A stretch of DNA of 64,000 nt from Pisolithus tinctorius (Eukaryota > Basidiomycota > Agaricomycetes > Boletales > Pisolithaceae): the NCBI GenBank assembly GCA_024663395.1, contig JANFAH010000082.1, positions 124,001 through 188,000 of the forward strand. The letters run 5' to 3'. Position numbers and translations under genes: made by a program. The notes beneath the pieces are model-generated. The model made no database searches and had not been told where the DNA came from. It worked only from the letters and a program-made list of their open reading frames with translations. This document shows positions 1 to 11,944 of this stretch, one piece after another (the stretch's first letter is position 1; each line of letters opens with the position of its first letter).

Positions 1-1366
1 GATTGGGAAATCCACATGCTGTTTTGCGGCCACATGTGCCCATGCCAACTCTTTCTTGAGCTCGTCAGCCTTATGACGCTGTTCACGTGCTTTCGAAGCT
101 TCTTCAAAGCGCACGGTGGCCTCCTTGAATGCTGCCCTGAGTTCAGGGAGAGCTTGTTTCTTCTGATGCAAGATCTTCCTAGTCTGGTTAACATGCGCCA
201 GGCACAAATCGTATTCTTCGCTAAGCTGGCTCAGTTGGGTTCCGCGGAGGAAGAACTGGGAATGACAGTTAGTTGTTTATGGATGTATGCGGTGACGAAC
301 GCGCCTTGTATTTGTCAGATGGATGCGAAGCGCTCAAAAATTGACGCGCAGCATCTGGTGTACTGGTCATCAGTCTGTACAAATAATCCGAGTACTTCAC
401 AAACCCTGAGTGAGGACATTCAACGGGTTGTCGACTTGAATGTTCATGTGGTCGCAAATCGCAGCCAGTTCATCCCTCTTGTCTGATATTTTCTTTCCAT
501 CCTTACTCTTAATTGACCAGGACGACGAACCCTGTCTAGTGAAGGTTCGCGTAATGACAATGCTTTTACCGTAATCCTTGGGCCTGTATGCCTCCTCGCC
601 TTGGTTCTTGAGTGTGATGGTTACTTCTGCTTTGCTGTCGTGGGTTCGTCAACCGCCGGTGCCACGTGACTATTAAAGCGGTGCTCACTTTTGACCTTCA
701 CGAATGAAGGACTTGAGTCCAGATCCACGACCAGTTGAAATAGTCTTTCCGCCGAGAGCAATGGTGATTGCGGATAACACAGCGCTCTTGCCACCTATAC
801 ACACGTATGAGAGTGAATTTAGCCGACATAGACAATGTTGCTTACTCCCGTTATGACCTGCGGAACGAGGGTGAATATCGCACTTGACAAGACCAGATAT
901 GTAGGCGTACCAATGATGAAGTTTATCTGTGGTCCAAAAGTGAATCTCAAACGGGGATGGCACATGAAGTTCGCCATTTCAATGCACTCGATGATGCCAT
1001 GGTCCGCAATTCCCTGTGCTCCAGGGTGAGTGTGTAGTTCCCCAAACTTTAGTGCAGTACTCTTACCCCAACGACTTGACTCCTTGCCTCGAGACGCCGC
1101 CGAATGGCATCACCGTTCTCCTCTTCGAACCTCTTCTCGAACTCTTCGCCCTCTTCATTGGCGTCACGAATGTCTATCTCTCCCTCGTCACTACTATTGC
1201 CTTCGTCCTTTGTTTTACCATTGACCTTTGGTTTCTTTTCTGGCGTTTGGGAGGTGAACTCCTCCAATTGCTGGACTTCACTATCTTGTGTTCTGGCGCG
1301 CTTTGATGCCTGAGAGGACTGTGGGTCCTCATCATCACTGTCAACTGCTACTCTGCGCTTAGCCAT
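1..1366 (-). CDS. SMC6: SMC6, structural maintenance of chromosomes protein 6 (N-terminal part)
   Basis: SMC6 is the ATPase arm of the SMC5/6 complex, which acts in the nucleus on recombination and replication intermediates. The ATG at 1364-1366 opens an acidic, Lys-rich N-terminal tail. The next exons give the SMC6-type segment FMCHPRLRFTFGPQINFI and the Walker A sequence GHNGSGKSA, which two introns cut into three pieces (around 775-870). The conserved LGGKTISTGRGSGLKSFI follows. At the window edge the frame enters the start of the coiled coil (FLRGTQLSQLSEEYDL, then many Glu/Lys/Arg heptads). The gene runs off the left edge, so the hinge and the Walker B half are missing. A divergently transcribed gene starts about 540 bp away. 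The assignment is strong; individual splice sites are by eye. Confidence 0.9.
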
Positions 1367-1909
1367 GGTAATGGGAGCGACGAAAGGGGGTTGCTGTGGG
1401 ACGTCGACGCGCTCGGAGCCACGCGACGCGTCTCGCCAATAATGTGACAACAACACCAAACAAAACGTGTCACGTGAGTGTTGTTCTGATGTGCTACACT
1501 AATAGTACTGAGTAGTGGTGGTATTAGTCCGTATATCCTATCGGTGTATCCTATCGGTGTATCTGATTAGCAGCGGGACACGTTATTGGTTTACATAGCC
1601 GAGGTTCATAAAATATCCCAGGAATGTCTTTTTTTTGTGATCTGAGTGTGGAGACGGTTGCAATTTGGATCCGTAGTCGACGGGTTGCAATACACAAAAA
1701 GTTCTTGTTTCGTTTCCATCTCTCCCTTTCCCTCCGACATCCTGACCCACTCGCTGTCTCGAACTCTGCCCTGCTGCTAGACTCAGAGGCTTCCGCTCCC
1801 TTGGCATAAGTTATTAGCGTTTGTGTATCACACCCAGACGATCCCGTCTAAGAGGCTGAGAGTCGCTGCAGGACAACGAGCTCATGTGCGTTAGACTTCA
1901 CACTGACAG
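1367..1909. promoter_or_regulatory. Divergent intergenic region between SMC6 and the membrane protein gene
   Basis: This 543-bp region separates two divergent genes and should hold both promoters. A short direct repeat (GTATCCTATCGGT twice) lies at about 1531-1560, and a CACGTG E-box-like site at about 1470. No gene is visible. Confidence 0.4.
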
Positions 1910-3021
1910 ATGGTTCTGCTATCTCAACTGCATTCCAGGTACAGCGCACACAATAACGACGCAGGTCGTCAATCAGGTTTTGGAGCCGTTGGCTTGGGTT
2001 TTCTCAACGGTAGTATAGATGACGATGAAGACGACACCAGTCCGACCCAGAGGCGCCGCCCACCTATGACAGCAGCAACAGCACCTCGACAACCCGCCTC
2101 CCTTCCACTCGCTGCCCCTCGGCCAGGATACCCAGCACCCGTCTCGGCCCTCAAGATGCCTCCTTCCACTTCCCCGGAGTCATCGCGTCTCCCTCCAATG
2201 TCCCAAGTCCCTCAGGCATTATCTGTCACCCGTAAACAGCCCGACATGGGTGCACCCCGCATGCCTCCCCCGATCTATCAGACACCTGCATTTCCAAGAC
2301 CTGTCGTACCTAGCACCCCTCATCCGTTACAACCACCCATGACTCCCATCACCCCCGTGTTTGCCCGCCCTTCAAAGTCTCCTACACCCCAAACGGATGT
2401 CAAGTTTGCTAGTGACGTAATCATACGCGGTAATTCAGAGGATAACCTCTTACCGAAGCGGGGTGAACGCGGTGATCATTTCTGGAGGAGATTTAGCGTG
2501 GTTGCCAAGGAGGAGAAGAGGCCCAGGTTCGTCGCTCTCTCATTTCGTTCCATGTCCACCCCTTATTTCCCCTTCTTAGTTCCTGGTTGGTTAAGACACA
2601 AAACGGTATAAGTCGGATGTCTCGTTGGGTCTGGCTTATTGCTTTCTTGATCGTACGCAATTTTCTACTTGAAAATGCGCTGCAAAACTGACCCTTTCTT
2701 CAGTTAGTGGGCATTGGCTTATTCGCTGCGTACGAGATCACTCACAAATCGACAACAACCACCCAACCGACGGCTGTCGGTGGCAAGGCCAGCGAGACTG
2801 CGGGACCAACATCCAAAGCTGCTCCGGCAGCTACCCAGTCAACGTCTCTTCACGTCTCTCCCACGTACACGGTCGCACGCCGTGCAGCAGAGCCTCAGCC
2901 AACCCCCTTAGATGCTGTTTATGCTGTTTATCCGCTCTCAGGTCCCCCTCTCAATGGTCTGGTTCAAGCAAAAGTCCCACGACGCGCCAAGAAACATCGT
3001 CATCAACCCTTATATCATTAG
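1910..3021 (+). CDS. Single-pass membrane protein, Pro-rich N-terminus (unknown function)
   Basis: I do not recognise a named family. My model joins 1910-2526, 2613-2652 and 2704-3021, which stays in frame for 324 residues. Residues 1-200 are disordered and rich in Pro, Ser and Thr with repeated PPM/PTP runs and an acidic DDDEDD patch near residue 40. The small second exon and the start of the third join to make one hydrophobic stretch (WVWLIAFLI then LVGIGLFAAY), preceded by basic residues, which reads as a single transmembrane helix. The part after it is Thr/Ser/Ala-rich and ends with basic residues. A cytosolic N-terminus and an extracellular or lumenal C-terminus would fit the positive-inside rule. 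The first intron is 86 bp and the second 51 bp. Moderate confidence in the model, none in a function. Confidence 0.6.
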
Positions 3022-3772
3022 GCTTTCATGCTGCCGCATATTTGTTTGGCAGTCCTGCTCACACGATACCAGCCGTCGACCCAGCAAACTGCATAATACC
3101 GACTGCATAACCCCGTTTTTTCGACTCTCGGGACCAATGTTAACAGTGTCCCGTCCTCTCCTTTGCATTGCCTCGATGCTAAACGCAGCTTGTATTTATC
3201 CTTTATACCATCACTTCACACTTATGTTGAGATACGCTTTATTCCCGCTTCACGCTAAAGCGCCATCGTCCTTTATGGTGGCCTTAGCCCTTACCCGTTT
3301 ACGCTACCCAGATTCGTACGTCCATATCCTCAACCTCTTGGGCAGGCGACCTACCCGCGGTAGGATGAGTCCCCTTTAATTTTCTTTTGCTTCCTTATTG
3401 GCATCTCCTTCGGTCCTCTGGGCTAGAGGGTGTTCTGAGGACATTCACAGCGTTCCGCTTCATTACTAATGCCCGTGCCATGTTTAACCGTAAGTACTCT
3501 GAATACAAAGGAATCAACTGCCGAATTGCTTTCGCTACATTCTACCTTATTGCATCGGACTTCGTGTGTTCTCGAAAAACAATCCACCCCTGATTCCATT
3601 AGTGCAATACAATATACCCGTTCATTAAAGGCGCAAATTAGTGCATGTCCGGGATGCCATGTGTCAACGGCGGCGAAAGAAAACTAACGGATATCATCAC
3701 AACAGAAAAGAAAGAAGAAGGCGAAGGAAAGAAAAAAGAGAAGAAAGCCGTCACCCTATGGTTCAACTCCAG
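3022..3772. other. Convergent intergenic region, 3' flanks
   Basis: This 750-bp stretch lies between the 3' ends of two convergent genes. It is mostly pyrimidine-rich DNA, with a purine-rich AGAAAAGAAAGAAG run at about 3703-3750. Only short unsupported ORFs are present. I see no gene. Confidence 0.4.
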
Positions 3773-6700
3773 TCATCCCCGAAGTCTATTGGGGTACCTT
3801 CGTCGCGGCGACGCCTTGACTTGACCTGAAACGTGCACGATATCGACCTCGCCCTCCGAAGAGATGACTTCCGCCTCCACCTCTTCACTCTTTCGCCCCT
3901 TCGCCCCCTCCTCTTTAACTGCCTTCCCGGCCTTCCATGTATCCGACAACTGAGTGATTCGAGCGACGAGATCATCTCGAAACTTGGGAACTTCTTGATC
4001 TTGCCAAATAGCCCTGCGTTCAGAGCTGGGTATAGTTCCTTTGGTCTGTGGGCACAGTACAAGTCAATGATAAACCACAATAGAAAGACTGTACAAGCAT
4101 ACAGTCGTGATCAGGCGGAAATAATGTTCTGGGTTATTCATAAAGACTTTAGTTAAATGAAGGAGGTATACTCCGCAATCCCACGTGTTGGGTTGAACTG
4201 GGACCTAGAACAGAAATAAGGACTTCCCCTAGCTCAGGATGAATGGTCTGACCTGGACTTGTTTTCCAATAGAATCGCGTACTTCATCAAAACCCCTCTT
4301 ATCTTTTGCTTCCCTGCTGAGATAGAACTTCAAGACTTTCACGACCTGCGTATGCCTAGACCCAAGCGAATCGAGAGTAAAAATGTAAGTCCTGATCACC
4401 ATTCAGCACGAGTATCTGGTAAGATTCATAAAGAAACTCATACTGGGACGGGCGCTGTGAAGACTCTGGTGGTTCTTCTCTCAACATATTGTCTACTTCG
4501 TCCTCTTGACGTTTGTCGTTCTCCTCCTCACTATCTAGAATGACGACAGACTCATCAGCAGCGATGATCTTTTTTCCCTCTTTCTTGGATGATGGGGGCC
4601 CATAGAACCTTGAAACGGGAATACCGGATTGTCGTTCGGGAAATCGGTCAGACGAGCTGGGAGAGGGCAATAAGGGTCGTCCAATGCAAGACTCGACAAC
4701 ATCCACGTCCATGGCATCTTCATGAGTTGGCGAAGTTGGGTACGTCAATTCGCTAAGCGCGCTGGACCCAGAAGGCGGTTTTACTAGCTTGGAGTCAGAA
4801 CAGGCTAGGTTGAAGGGTGCACCATTTGTATCTTCCATGTCGACGTCGTGGGTCACGCTTGGCGTTGTAGGTCGGGTGGCTGCCTTCAATAACAATCCGC
4901 CATCGTCTTCTTGCAAGCTAGATGTTGACGATCCTTGAGCCTCAGACCGAGACTCAGGGGGACCTGTCTTAAAATCAACCTTAGCCCGCCCCTTCTTCCG
5001 ATTGCGCGTCAGTCGAGCCTGTGTTGCTGGAGGCGCTACGAGGGGTGGTTCCAATACATGACCTGGTTCGTATATAATAGCAAAGTACCAGTGCAAACTA
5101 AGGGACATTATGTCGTGTGTAAGGAACAGCGAGGAAGGACGACTTACTTTTCGTTAATAGGCACGACGATGTATTTCTTCGAGAATAAGTCAACTTTAGA
5201 GGTCCACTTCCTCACACTTTGGTATCCTTCTTCGATACTGCATGAAATAAGCACCCCGTAACGTAAAACGTGATAGACTGACGTACTTCTTCGTGTTGAG
5301 TTTCTTGTAGAAAAACGAGCTGAAGACGTGTATTTGATCCGCAAGCAACGGATCCCTCTCTCGAAGCTCATTAAGCCAAAGCCTATAGAACTTTGTCAGC
5401 TTCAAGACGCACTGCGTAGTCCGCGAGGACGCCTTACTTCAGCCCGAACTCAATGAGGGTATCATTTAAATATTCTTCAGGCTCTAAACGCTTCAAGTCG
5501 CTGCGCATAATGTTAAGCGCTCCAGGCCCACCAGGGGGGTACATCAGGATTCTTCGAGGGCATATAATCATAAATACTTGTGGGAGCGAGAAGAGAAGAG
5601 CTACTTACAGTTCATCTTGTTCCACAGCGGATTGAGGAGGTGCAGGTACCGGCGTCACCTTGGCGCTCTGAGCCGCAGATTGGCGCCCAGAGCGACGAAG
5701 TTCACCTTGACTTGCTTTAGATTCTGGCGGCTTCCTACGTGCAAGTCGTAGAGGAATCCGGAACGTACTGCGAGACACTTACACACTACAAGCTGAAATT
5801 CTCGCTTTGGCAGAAGATGAACTCGGCGTCGAAGGGCGCCCCGATAGCTGTGTTGTTTCACGCCTCCCACGCTTTGAAATCTGAGCGTCCATGTCTGCAA
5901 ATTTTTTGCTTGTATCCCAAAGACCGGACGCTGCGATGGGCCTGTGAAAAGTGAGTTGGAAACATTAGGTGTCTTCAATGTTCCCTACCTTACGACCTCG
6001 CAGTGGCAGACGTTCTTCAGATAACTGGCGAACTTTTGGTATGCCGTATGGTCCCAGCCAGCGAGGTGAGTTGAGAAAACCAGAGTCAACACCTCACGCT
6101 GTCGCGACCCTCCTTCGGTACAGGAACGATCAACATATAGCTTGTTTCCACTAAAACCGGCAACACACCTCCCTCAAACTGACCACGGAACTCGTCCTCC
6201 CAGCGCTTCCACCAGTCCCCTTTAGTAGTGCTAAACTGTATTACGGGGTTTCCTTCGAGAGGACTCTCTTTGTCATTGGTAACCTTGATAACTTTTAACA
6301 TAAAACTCCGAAGAAAGACACCCGCATTACCTCGGCCTTCACAACTTGTCTGTCAAGCTTGATCTCGATTTTGCGAGGCGGTCGTCCGAAGACAACACAC
6401 AACAACTTGCCACGGTCTCTATAAGTGAGTTCGTCGGGCGCCTCGCCCTCCCGTCGAAATTCTCGGCGACCTAGGTACCAAACTTCAAGAGGAAGAGATA
6501 CGTCTATATCCTTCTTTCTGGTATCCATCAAGCCTGAAGATGACGTCCCGACGCGATCCAAATTCTGAAAACCCTGGAAACCAGTAAGTATCCACCACTC
6601 TGTGCTGAAGATAATCATGAAGTCTACTCTTACCTCGTCCTTGCGCCGCATCTGATCTGCAATCCTGGCACCACCGTTGGCTAGAGTCGTCAAGTCCCGG

Positions 6701-7679
6701 GCGGGTACATCGCTGTGAGGGCGAGCGGATTTCGAGGCTGCAGGCCCTTCAAACATGCGTCGAAGGTCATGAACCTTGCCGCTAGGAATAACCGGTGTTC
6801 TAGAAAAGGAGGTTTTTGGTTGATCAGAATGCCACGACGTAATCTCGTCGTCTGACTCCTCAGAAGCGGGCACTGGATCGCGGATATCTGTTTCCCGACG
6901 TTTTCCCTTGCCTCGCGAAGCTGTATATAACTTCCCTGGGGGGATCTCGAATGGATGTAATAGATGTTTGGGAGGTGGGTCCATCAGAATTGGGTCCGGA
7001 GATGATCGGTCGTTAGTGTTGTCAGCGATAGCAGCGCCAGGACGTGCCACAGGTTGTCCAATATCGCTAGTGTGCCCTTCCACAATCATTATCTCTCCGT
7101 CGTCCATTTGGGTATGCCTCCGCCGGACTGCAGAAGGGTTCCTAACCTCCCGAACTTCAGGCTCTGAGTCGTGAGCGTGGGAGAAAGCGCGAGCAGATGA
7201 GGGACCATGTCCGTTGTTCGTAATACCAGGAAAATAAGGGCTAGTGGTTGGAAGGACATAGCCAGAATCTAATTTCGGGCGCTTCGACGGACGCCGATCT
7301 ATGGGACTTGGATTCCTGGCCGTACCCAGCACAGTCCGGGACGTTACTGGATTTCCCCTCGATTTACTGAGATCACTGGTAAAATGATAAGGGTTCCTGT
7401 TCCCGGCCGGTCGCTGCAAGTAAGAACATGAGCCAAGTGAATGCCAGAGGTGAGTCTTATACGAGCTCACGCTGCCTGGCATTTGTATTGGCGTAGGATT
7501 TTGTTTCCAAGGCGTGCTACACGAGCAGAATGACCAAGGTGAAGCTGAGGATGAGTAAACGTCAAAAAAATCACTTACCCATTGGTGGCGTCCCTGTAGT
7601 TGGATGGTCCGGCAATGGTCGTCCCATGCATCACACCCAGCTTGGCTCGTGCAGCTGGACCAATATCCGCACCAGTCAT
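3773..7679 (-). CDS. Ulp2/SENP6-like SUMO protease (C48 cysteine peptidase)
   Basis: C48 peptidases cut SUMO from conjugates or mature it. The start ATG is at 7677-7679 (MTGADIGPAARAKLGVM) and a first intron follows. The long N-terminal half is low-complexity with nuclear-type basic patches (KGKRRE). The catalytic domain begins near 5400 on the minus strand (LWLNELRERDPLLADQIHVF, then the WTSKVDLFSKKYIVVP segment). The active-site His is in LHWYFAIIYEP (codon 5091-5093), the Asp in FTLDSLGS (about 4365) and the Cys in WDCGVYLLHL (codon 4175-4177). About 220 residues of acidic, Ser-rich sequence are inserted between His and Asp, as in the SENP6/SENP7/Ulp2 branch. A basic tail ends at TGA 3773-3775. 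AOS1 of the same SUMO pathway lies 9 kb away. Some middle exons are not exactly resolved. Confidence 0.85.
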
Positions 7680-7981
7680 AGAGACAATCAAAATGCACAC
7701 CGATCAAAGCCAAGGATATACGTGTCTGCTCGCCAGGCCGTTTGCTCCCAAAATACAGCAGCCAGTGGTGGATTCAGGCGTGCAGCATGTGGATATGTTG
7801 ACTTGTGAAGATGTCGACTTGTCTCATCATGGTTAGTCATCATCACTCGCAGGTCGACAAGTACGAACGATACACTAGCCTATACTCGTGCACTACTGGG
7901 AACAAAGCTTCTACTCAACTGCAATACAGAATACAGACGACATCGTTTGTTTGAATCGATAGATAACTGCAGGAACTGAAC

Positions 7982-9451
7982 TTACACCAGGAAATTCGGC
8001 GCCTTGAGTCGCTCCATCAGGCGATAAAAGTCTGCTACCAAATACAAACTTCCAGCAAGTACTGCAAGGTGTTCTCCGCCCTCATCCCGGATTTTATTTG
8101 CTTGAAGTTCGGTCCACTCAAGAGCCCGCTGCAGCTGGTTATCTACAGGATCGTCGTCTTGCGTAGCCCACACATCTGCATTCGGGACGAAACCTAAGAC
8201 GGCCGCTCGCAACGCCGAAGGGGCAACAGATTTGACCCACGGCATGCCGTCCGGAGGGTGAAATCGCAGCACGGCGACGCTTATTGTCACAGGTTTGCTT
8301 GTTCGGCAGCGTGGTGGCAGCAGCGGGAACAGGGTCTGCTCAGGTGTTTTAGGCGGTGAATGGGAGAGTGCGAGGATATACGTGATGTGTAGCGTCCGTG
8401 AGAGTGACGGGATGTGCGTGATGAGATTAGATATGTAAGAAGCAAGTGCTTCTGAAGAAGCAGGGTTGTGAGCTCCGTCGACGAGTAAGACCAAAGGATC
8501 CCCGATTGATCCTGGTGTGACAGGACGAGGCATGGTATGGAAGGATAGTCTTCCTGGCCATGAAGCACATTCAATCCCTGCACGAACGGTCTCCGGGGTG
8601 ATCGCATGTATTAGTTCTGGTAAAACTGCTGCACAGGACGAGTCCCTTAACAGGAGCGAGATAACAGTCAAAGCCAGTGATAAGTTATGGAGTTGATGTG
8701 TTCCGTGCAGCGGCAGCGTGGCGCGGATCGGAGAACCGAAGGCATCCGATGTAAATTCGACATTTTGTCCACGCGGCGGGATGAACGGCGACGATGAAAG
8801 CGAAATGGATAGATCATCGCTCCCAACAGATTTTACTGGTATACTGCGAACGAAAGTTCCGCCATGTTGAAGGACAACCTCCTCTGCGACTGATCCAACC
8901 GAAGAATCTCTCTGGTGACCCAAAATGAAGGGTTTTCCCTGCCGTGCGATGGCAGCCTTCTCCCGGGTGATCAGGTCGACAGTTGCTCCGAGGAATGCTT
9001 GATGATCCAGATCTACGGCGGTCAAGGCAGAGACCAAGATACATTCGTCCGGTATAACATTTGTTGCGTCCAGTCGACCACCCATACCAACCTCCACGAT
9101 TGCAATGTCGACTGCTGCTCTCTCGAAGACCAATAGCGCAGTCACGGTCAACAACTCGAAACTACTGGCCCTGGCATTGATCTGCTCGTTGGCTTGCTCA
9201 ACTTGTGTTCTACATTCGTGATATAGTTCCAGGGTGACAGGGTCATCATTGATAGTAATGCAGTCGTAAATGGAAATGAGGTGGGGGCTGTTGAATTTGC
9301 CGACCTTGAAGGACGAGGCCCGAAGAATGGATGCAAGCAAGCACGCCACACTACCCTTTCCGTTGGTCCCTGCAACATGTATTGAGGGTCGCTTATACGA
9401 AAATTGAGAGGCCAAACGGCGAACGCGTTCTAGGGTGAGATCGATGGTCAT
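7982..9451 (-). CDS. FOL3: Dihydrofolate synthase, Mur ligase/FPGS family
   Basis: This enzyme couples dihydropteroate to glutamate with ATP to give dihydrofolate. The gene is one uninterrupted 489-codon exon. The Mur-ligase P-loop is AGTNGKGSVACLL near residue 27, followed by SPHL near residue 58, the family block VEVGMGGRLDATNV near residue 120, and VDGAHNPASSEALAS near residue 325. The start MTIDLTLERVRRLA matches the short N-terminus of Fol3-type enzymes rather than the longer Met7 folylpolyglutamate synthase, and no mitochondrial presequence is seen. The paper-pathway partner ABZ1 (p-aminobenzoate synthase) is also in this window at 58305-60701. The alternative call is folylpolyglutamate synthase; length and N-terminus favour Fol3. 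Confidence 0.87.
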   Translation of the reverse strand: MTIDLTLERVRRLASQFSYKRPSIHVAGTNGKGSVACLLASILRASSFKVGKFNSPHLISIYDCITINDDPVTLELYHECRTQVEQANEQINARASSFELLTVTALLVFERAAVDIAIVEVGMGGRLDATNVIPDECILVSALTAVDLDHQAFLGATVDLITREKAAIARQGKPFILGHQRDSSVGSVAEEVVLQHGGTFVRSIPVKSVGSDDLSISLSSSPFIPPRGQNVEFTSDAFGSPIRATLPLHGTHQLHNLSLALTVISLLLRDSSCAAVLPELIHAITPETVRAGIECASWPGRLSFHTMPRPVTPGSIGDPLVLLVDGAHNPASSEALASYISNLITHIPSLSRTLHITYILALSHSPPKTPEQTLFPLLPPRCRTSKPVTISVAVLRFHPPDGMPWVKSVAPSALRAAVLGFVPNADVWATQDDDPVDNQLQRALEWTELQANKIRDEGGEHLAVLAGSLYLVADFYRLMERLKAPNFLV

Positions 9452-9685
9452 CTAGCTCGTTCCACTCGACACCGCGGTGAAACGCTGAGACAAATGTCTG
9501 GTCACGTGAGCAGCACTCCAGCCATAGCTGTGGTATGATCATATCACCGGAGTGCCCTGTTATGTTTTGGCTGGTCAACCCAAATTATAAAACAGTTTCC
9601 TTCAAGGTGCAGGGCTTACTGCAAGTCGACTCCGTATCCCTTACTGGTCCGCATCCTTGGCTGAGAGTTGCCGGAACTATTCGAA

Positions 9686-11854
9686 ATGCCCGTACTCGAT
9701 GAGGCGGTGAAGGTGGGACTCCCTGACTGGCTTGGGTTTTACGTTCTCAATCGAGTTCTTTATAGACCGCCATTGACGAACTTGCGAGTGGCTCAGTGCA
9801 AGCAGTTTCCACCCTCACGCTTATGGTCCTACGAGACAAATGCTCCTTTGTCCAGTTCCAGTGGATCACCACAGCATTCTATGAGATTCTCAATTCTGGG
9901 CGTCTGCAGCGCGCAAAGGAAGAAAATGCCAAGGACCAAAGTGTTCATCCGACCTTACAGGTTATGGCACTCAGAAGTTTGGCTTGCATCGTCCCCGAGG
10001 GGGCCTTGCAGGAGGCCGAAGCAAAAGAAACTTGTGATGCGCTGCTGATCCATTGGCCTTCCATCCTTGAATGGATTCTGTATCTCAAGAGCGACTACGT
10101 CGATCGAAGCTGCATCGATGTCGCGTTTCGCGTGCGTGCGAAACGATCCATAGTCGACTTCATCGGCCTTATCCTTCACGCCGATCTACGTCCAATCGTC
10201 CCGACAATGTTTCAATCACCTGGCCTCCTTTACACGCTTACCTCCCTGTGGCGCCTGGAGGTGGAAGACCCCAATTTCAGCTGTTGCAACGATGGTAAAG
10301 ATGAGATGGCCCCCGTATACTGCACGCCAGGCATCTTGGACTGCTGGCAGGCTATCTTCATGCACACCGAAGGTTGGAGTTGGGACGATCTTGTTGCCCT
10401 GTTTGATAACGACGGAGCCTTGCTTGCATCAACTGCGCTGGCTCACCTTAGGCACGACATCGCACAGGTCCCCATGGATTACGACCGCGTCATCTGCGAC
10501 ATCCATTTGATGACCACTTTCTCTATTAAAGAATCCGTCTGTATGGGCCTGCTCAAGCAGGGCTCTATGCCGACCGTGGTGTCTCTGATGTTCTCTCTCG
10601 CCCGCTCTAATGAACTTCCCCCCGACGCTCCTCCTCTTGTGACAAAGGCATTGTCCTATGCCTGTTGGTATATTCGCTCATACGTGGAAGGTGGAGATGG
10701 GTTGACATGGATTACACAAGTGATCAAAGCCGGACTCTTGGAGGCACTCCTCCTCGTTGAGCCCTGGATGAAATACTTGCCGGACCCAGATGATTGGGAA
10801 CCATTGCAAGAGCTTTATGGGGAGATTTTCCCAAAATACTCCATACACCGCCCCGTGCTAGAGTTATTGGCCAAGGCTCACAAGGACATTGAAGCCGCCG
10901 GTTTGCCTGAAAAAATGCAGAAGGATACACTAGTGTCGGTGGCATGGGGAGATTTCGATGGTGCTCTTCGTTCAAGGTTGCCACTCCTGACCAAAGACGG
11001 TACAATTAACAACTGGTGTCAAAACGTCAAGGTGATCTCATCATATACTGGTATATTCTGGGTTACTGACCAAATCGTAATCGCGTCACTGCTCAGTGCG
11101 GTAAATCGCGACCCGCTGCGGAGTTTAAACAATGCACGGGTTGCCTCCAGGTTTACTACTGCAGCAAGGAATGCCAAAGCCTCGATTGGAAATATGGGGG
11201 ACACCAAAATTATTGCCATACCATCCAGAAACGACGTGCTCGTGAGTTTACATGCTTTCTGCGACATGTCATCTTCCCTGACTGCAACCGGTCCTAGATG
11301 GTGCCATCACTCACATGTCTTCAAAGGACTATCGCCTCTTTGACGCCGTTATTCTTAGTGATCTCGCCTGGCTCCGGCCAAGAGTCCAAGCACTGATAGC
11401 TGCACACCCGGGTATTCTCATTTCCATTCACTCTGACTATACGGAGTGGCCATCACACCACACTATCGAACCTTTGCCAGAAACAGCTCAGCCGCCAACT
11501 TGCGGTTGCGACATGTTTCTGCATTCCAAATGGTGTGACATGGTTGAACTGGCGCGCAGGTCAACATCGCCTCGCGTCCTCATCCGTTCTTTCATTCCCT
11601 GTGGAATATACCCCAAGGTTAAGCTCCAAGTCAGGTCGATCGAGACGATGGGCTTGGACGATAGGAGCATCAGTTCGGTCGATACCGACAATACGTTTGA
11701 ACACGTGTACGAGTGCTCAAATGTTGGGTTGAGCTTTATGGACGGCGCGTTCCCGGAGGTAAACAAAAAGGAGAGGGAATTGTTATCTCCAGAAGGAACT
11801 GCAAGAGGGACACCGGGTACTTCGGCTCCTGCATGTAGTTCATGTGCTGCATAG
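9686..11854 (+). CDS. MYND-type zinc finger protein
   Basis: My model is join(9686..9706, 9766..11031, 11097..11241, 11298..11854), giving 662 codons in frame. The long helical N-terminal region (residues 8-430) has no family I can name. The MYND finger lies after the second intron, from WCQNVKCGKSRP to GGHQNYCHTI, with the pattern C-C, CTGC, YYCSKECQ and H..YC, coordinating two zinc ions. MYND fingers bind proline-rich peptides in partner proteins, and such proteins are numerous in agaricomycetes (family knowledge). The C-terminal exon has no recognised domain and ends in a Cys/Ala-rich tail. The start ATG at 9686 with a tiny first exon is chosen because it alone brings the downstream frame into phase; the FOL3 start lies about 235 bp away on the other strand. 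Confidence 0.75.
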
Positions 11855-11944
11855 GTCTCAACGTAGGCTTCAATGGACCTACGATACGATGTTCTAAATG
11901 TTGGTGGTGTACACGATATGCACATATGTAATATGACTAGATTC

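Noticed and set aside
3833..4156. Plus-strand ORF of 107 codons
   Set aside because: It is antisense to the catalytic-Cys exon of the SUMO protease.
11242..11343. Stop codon ending the MYND gene soon after the zinc finger
   Set aside because: A GTGAGT..CCTAG intron (11242-11297) bypasses it and joins an open exon in phase; total length is a multiple of three.
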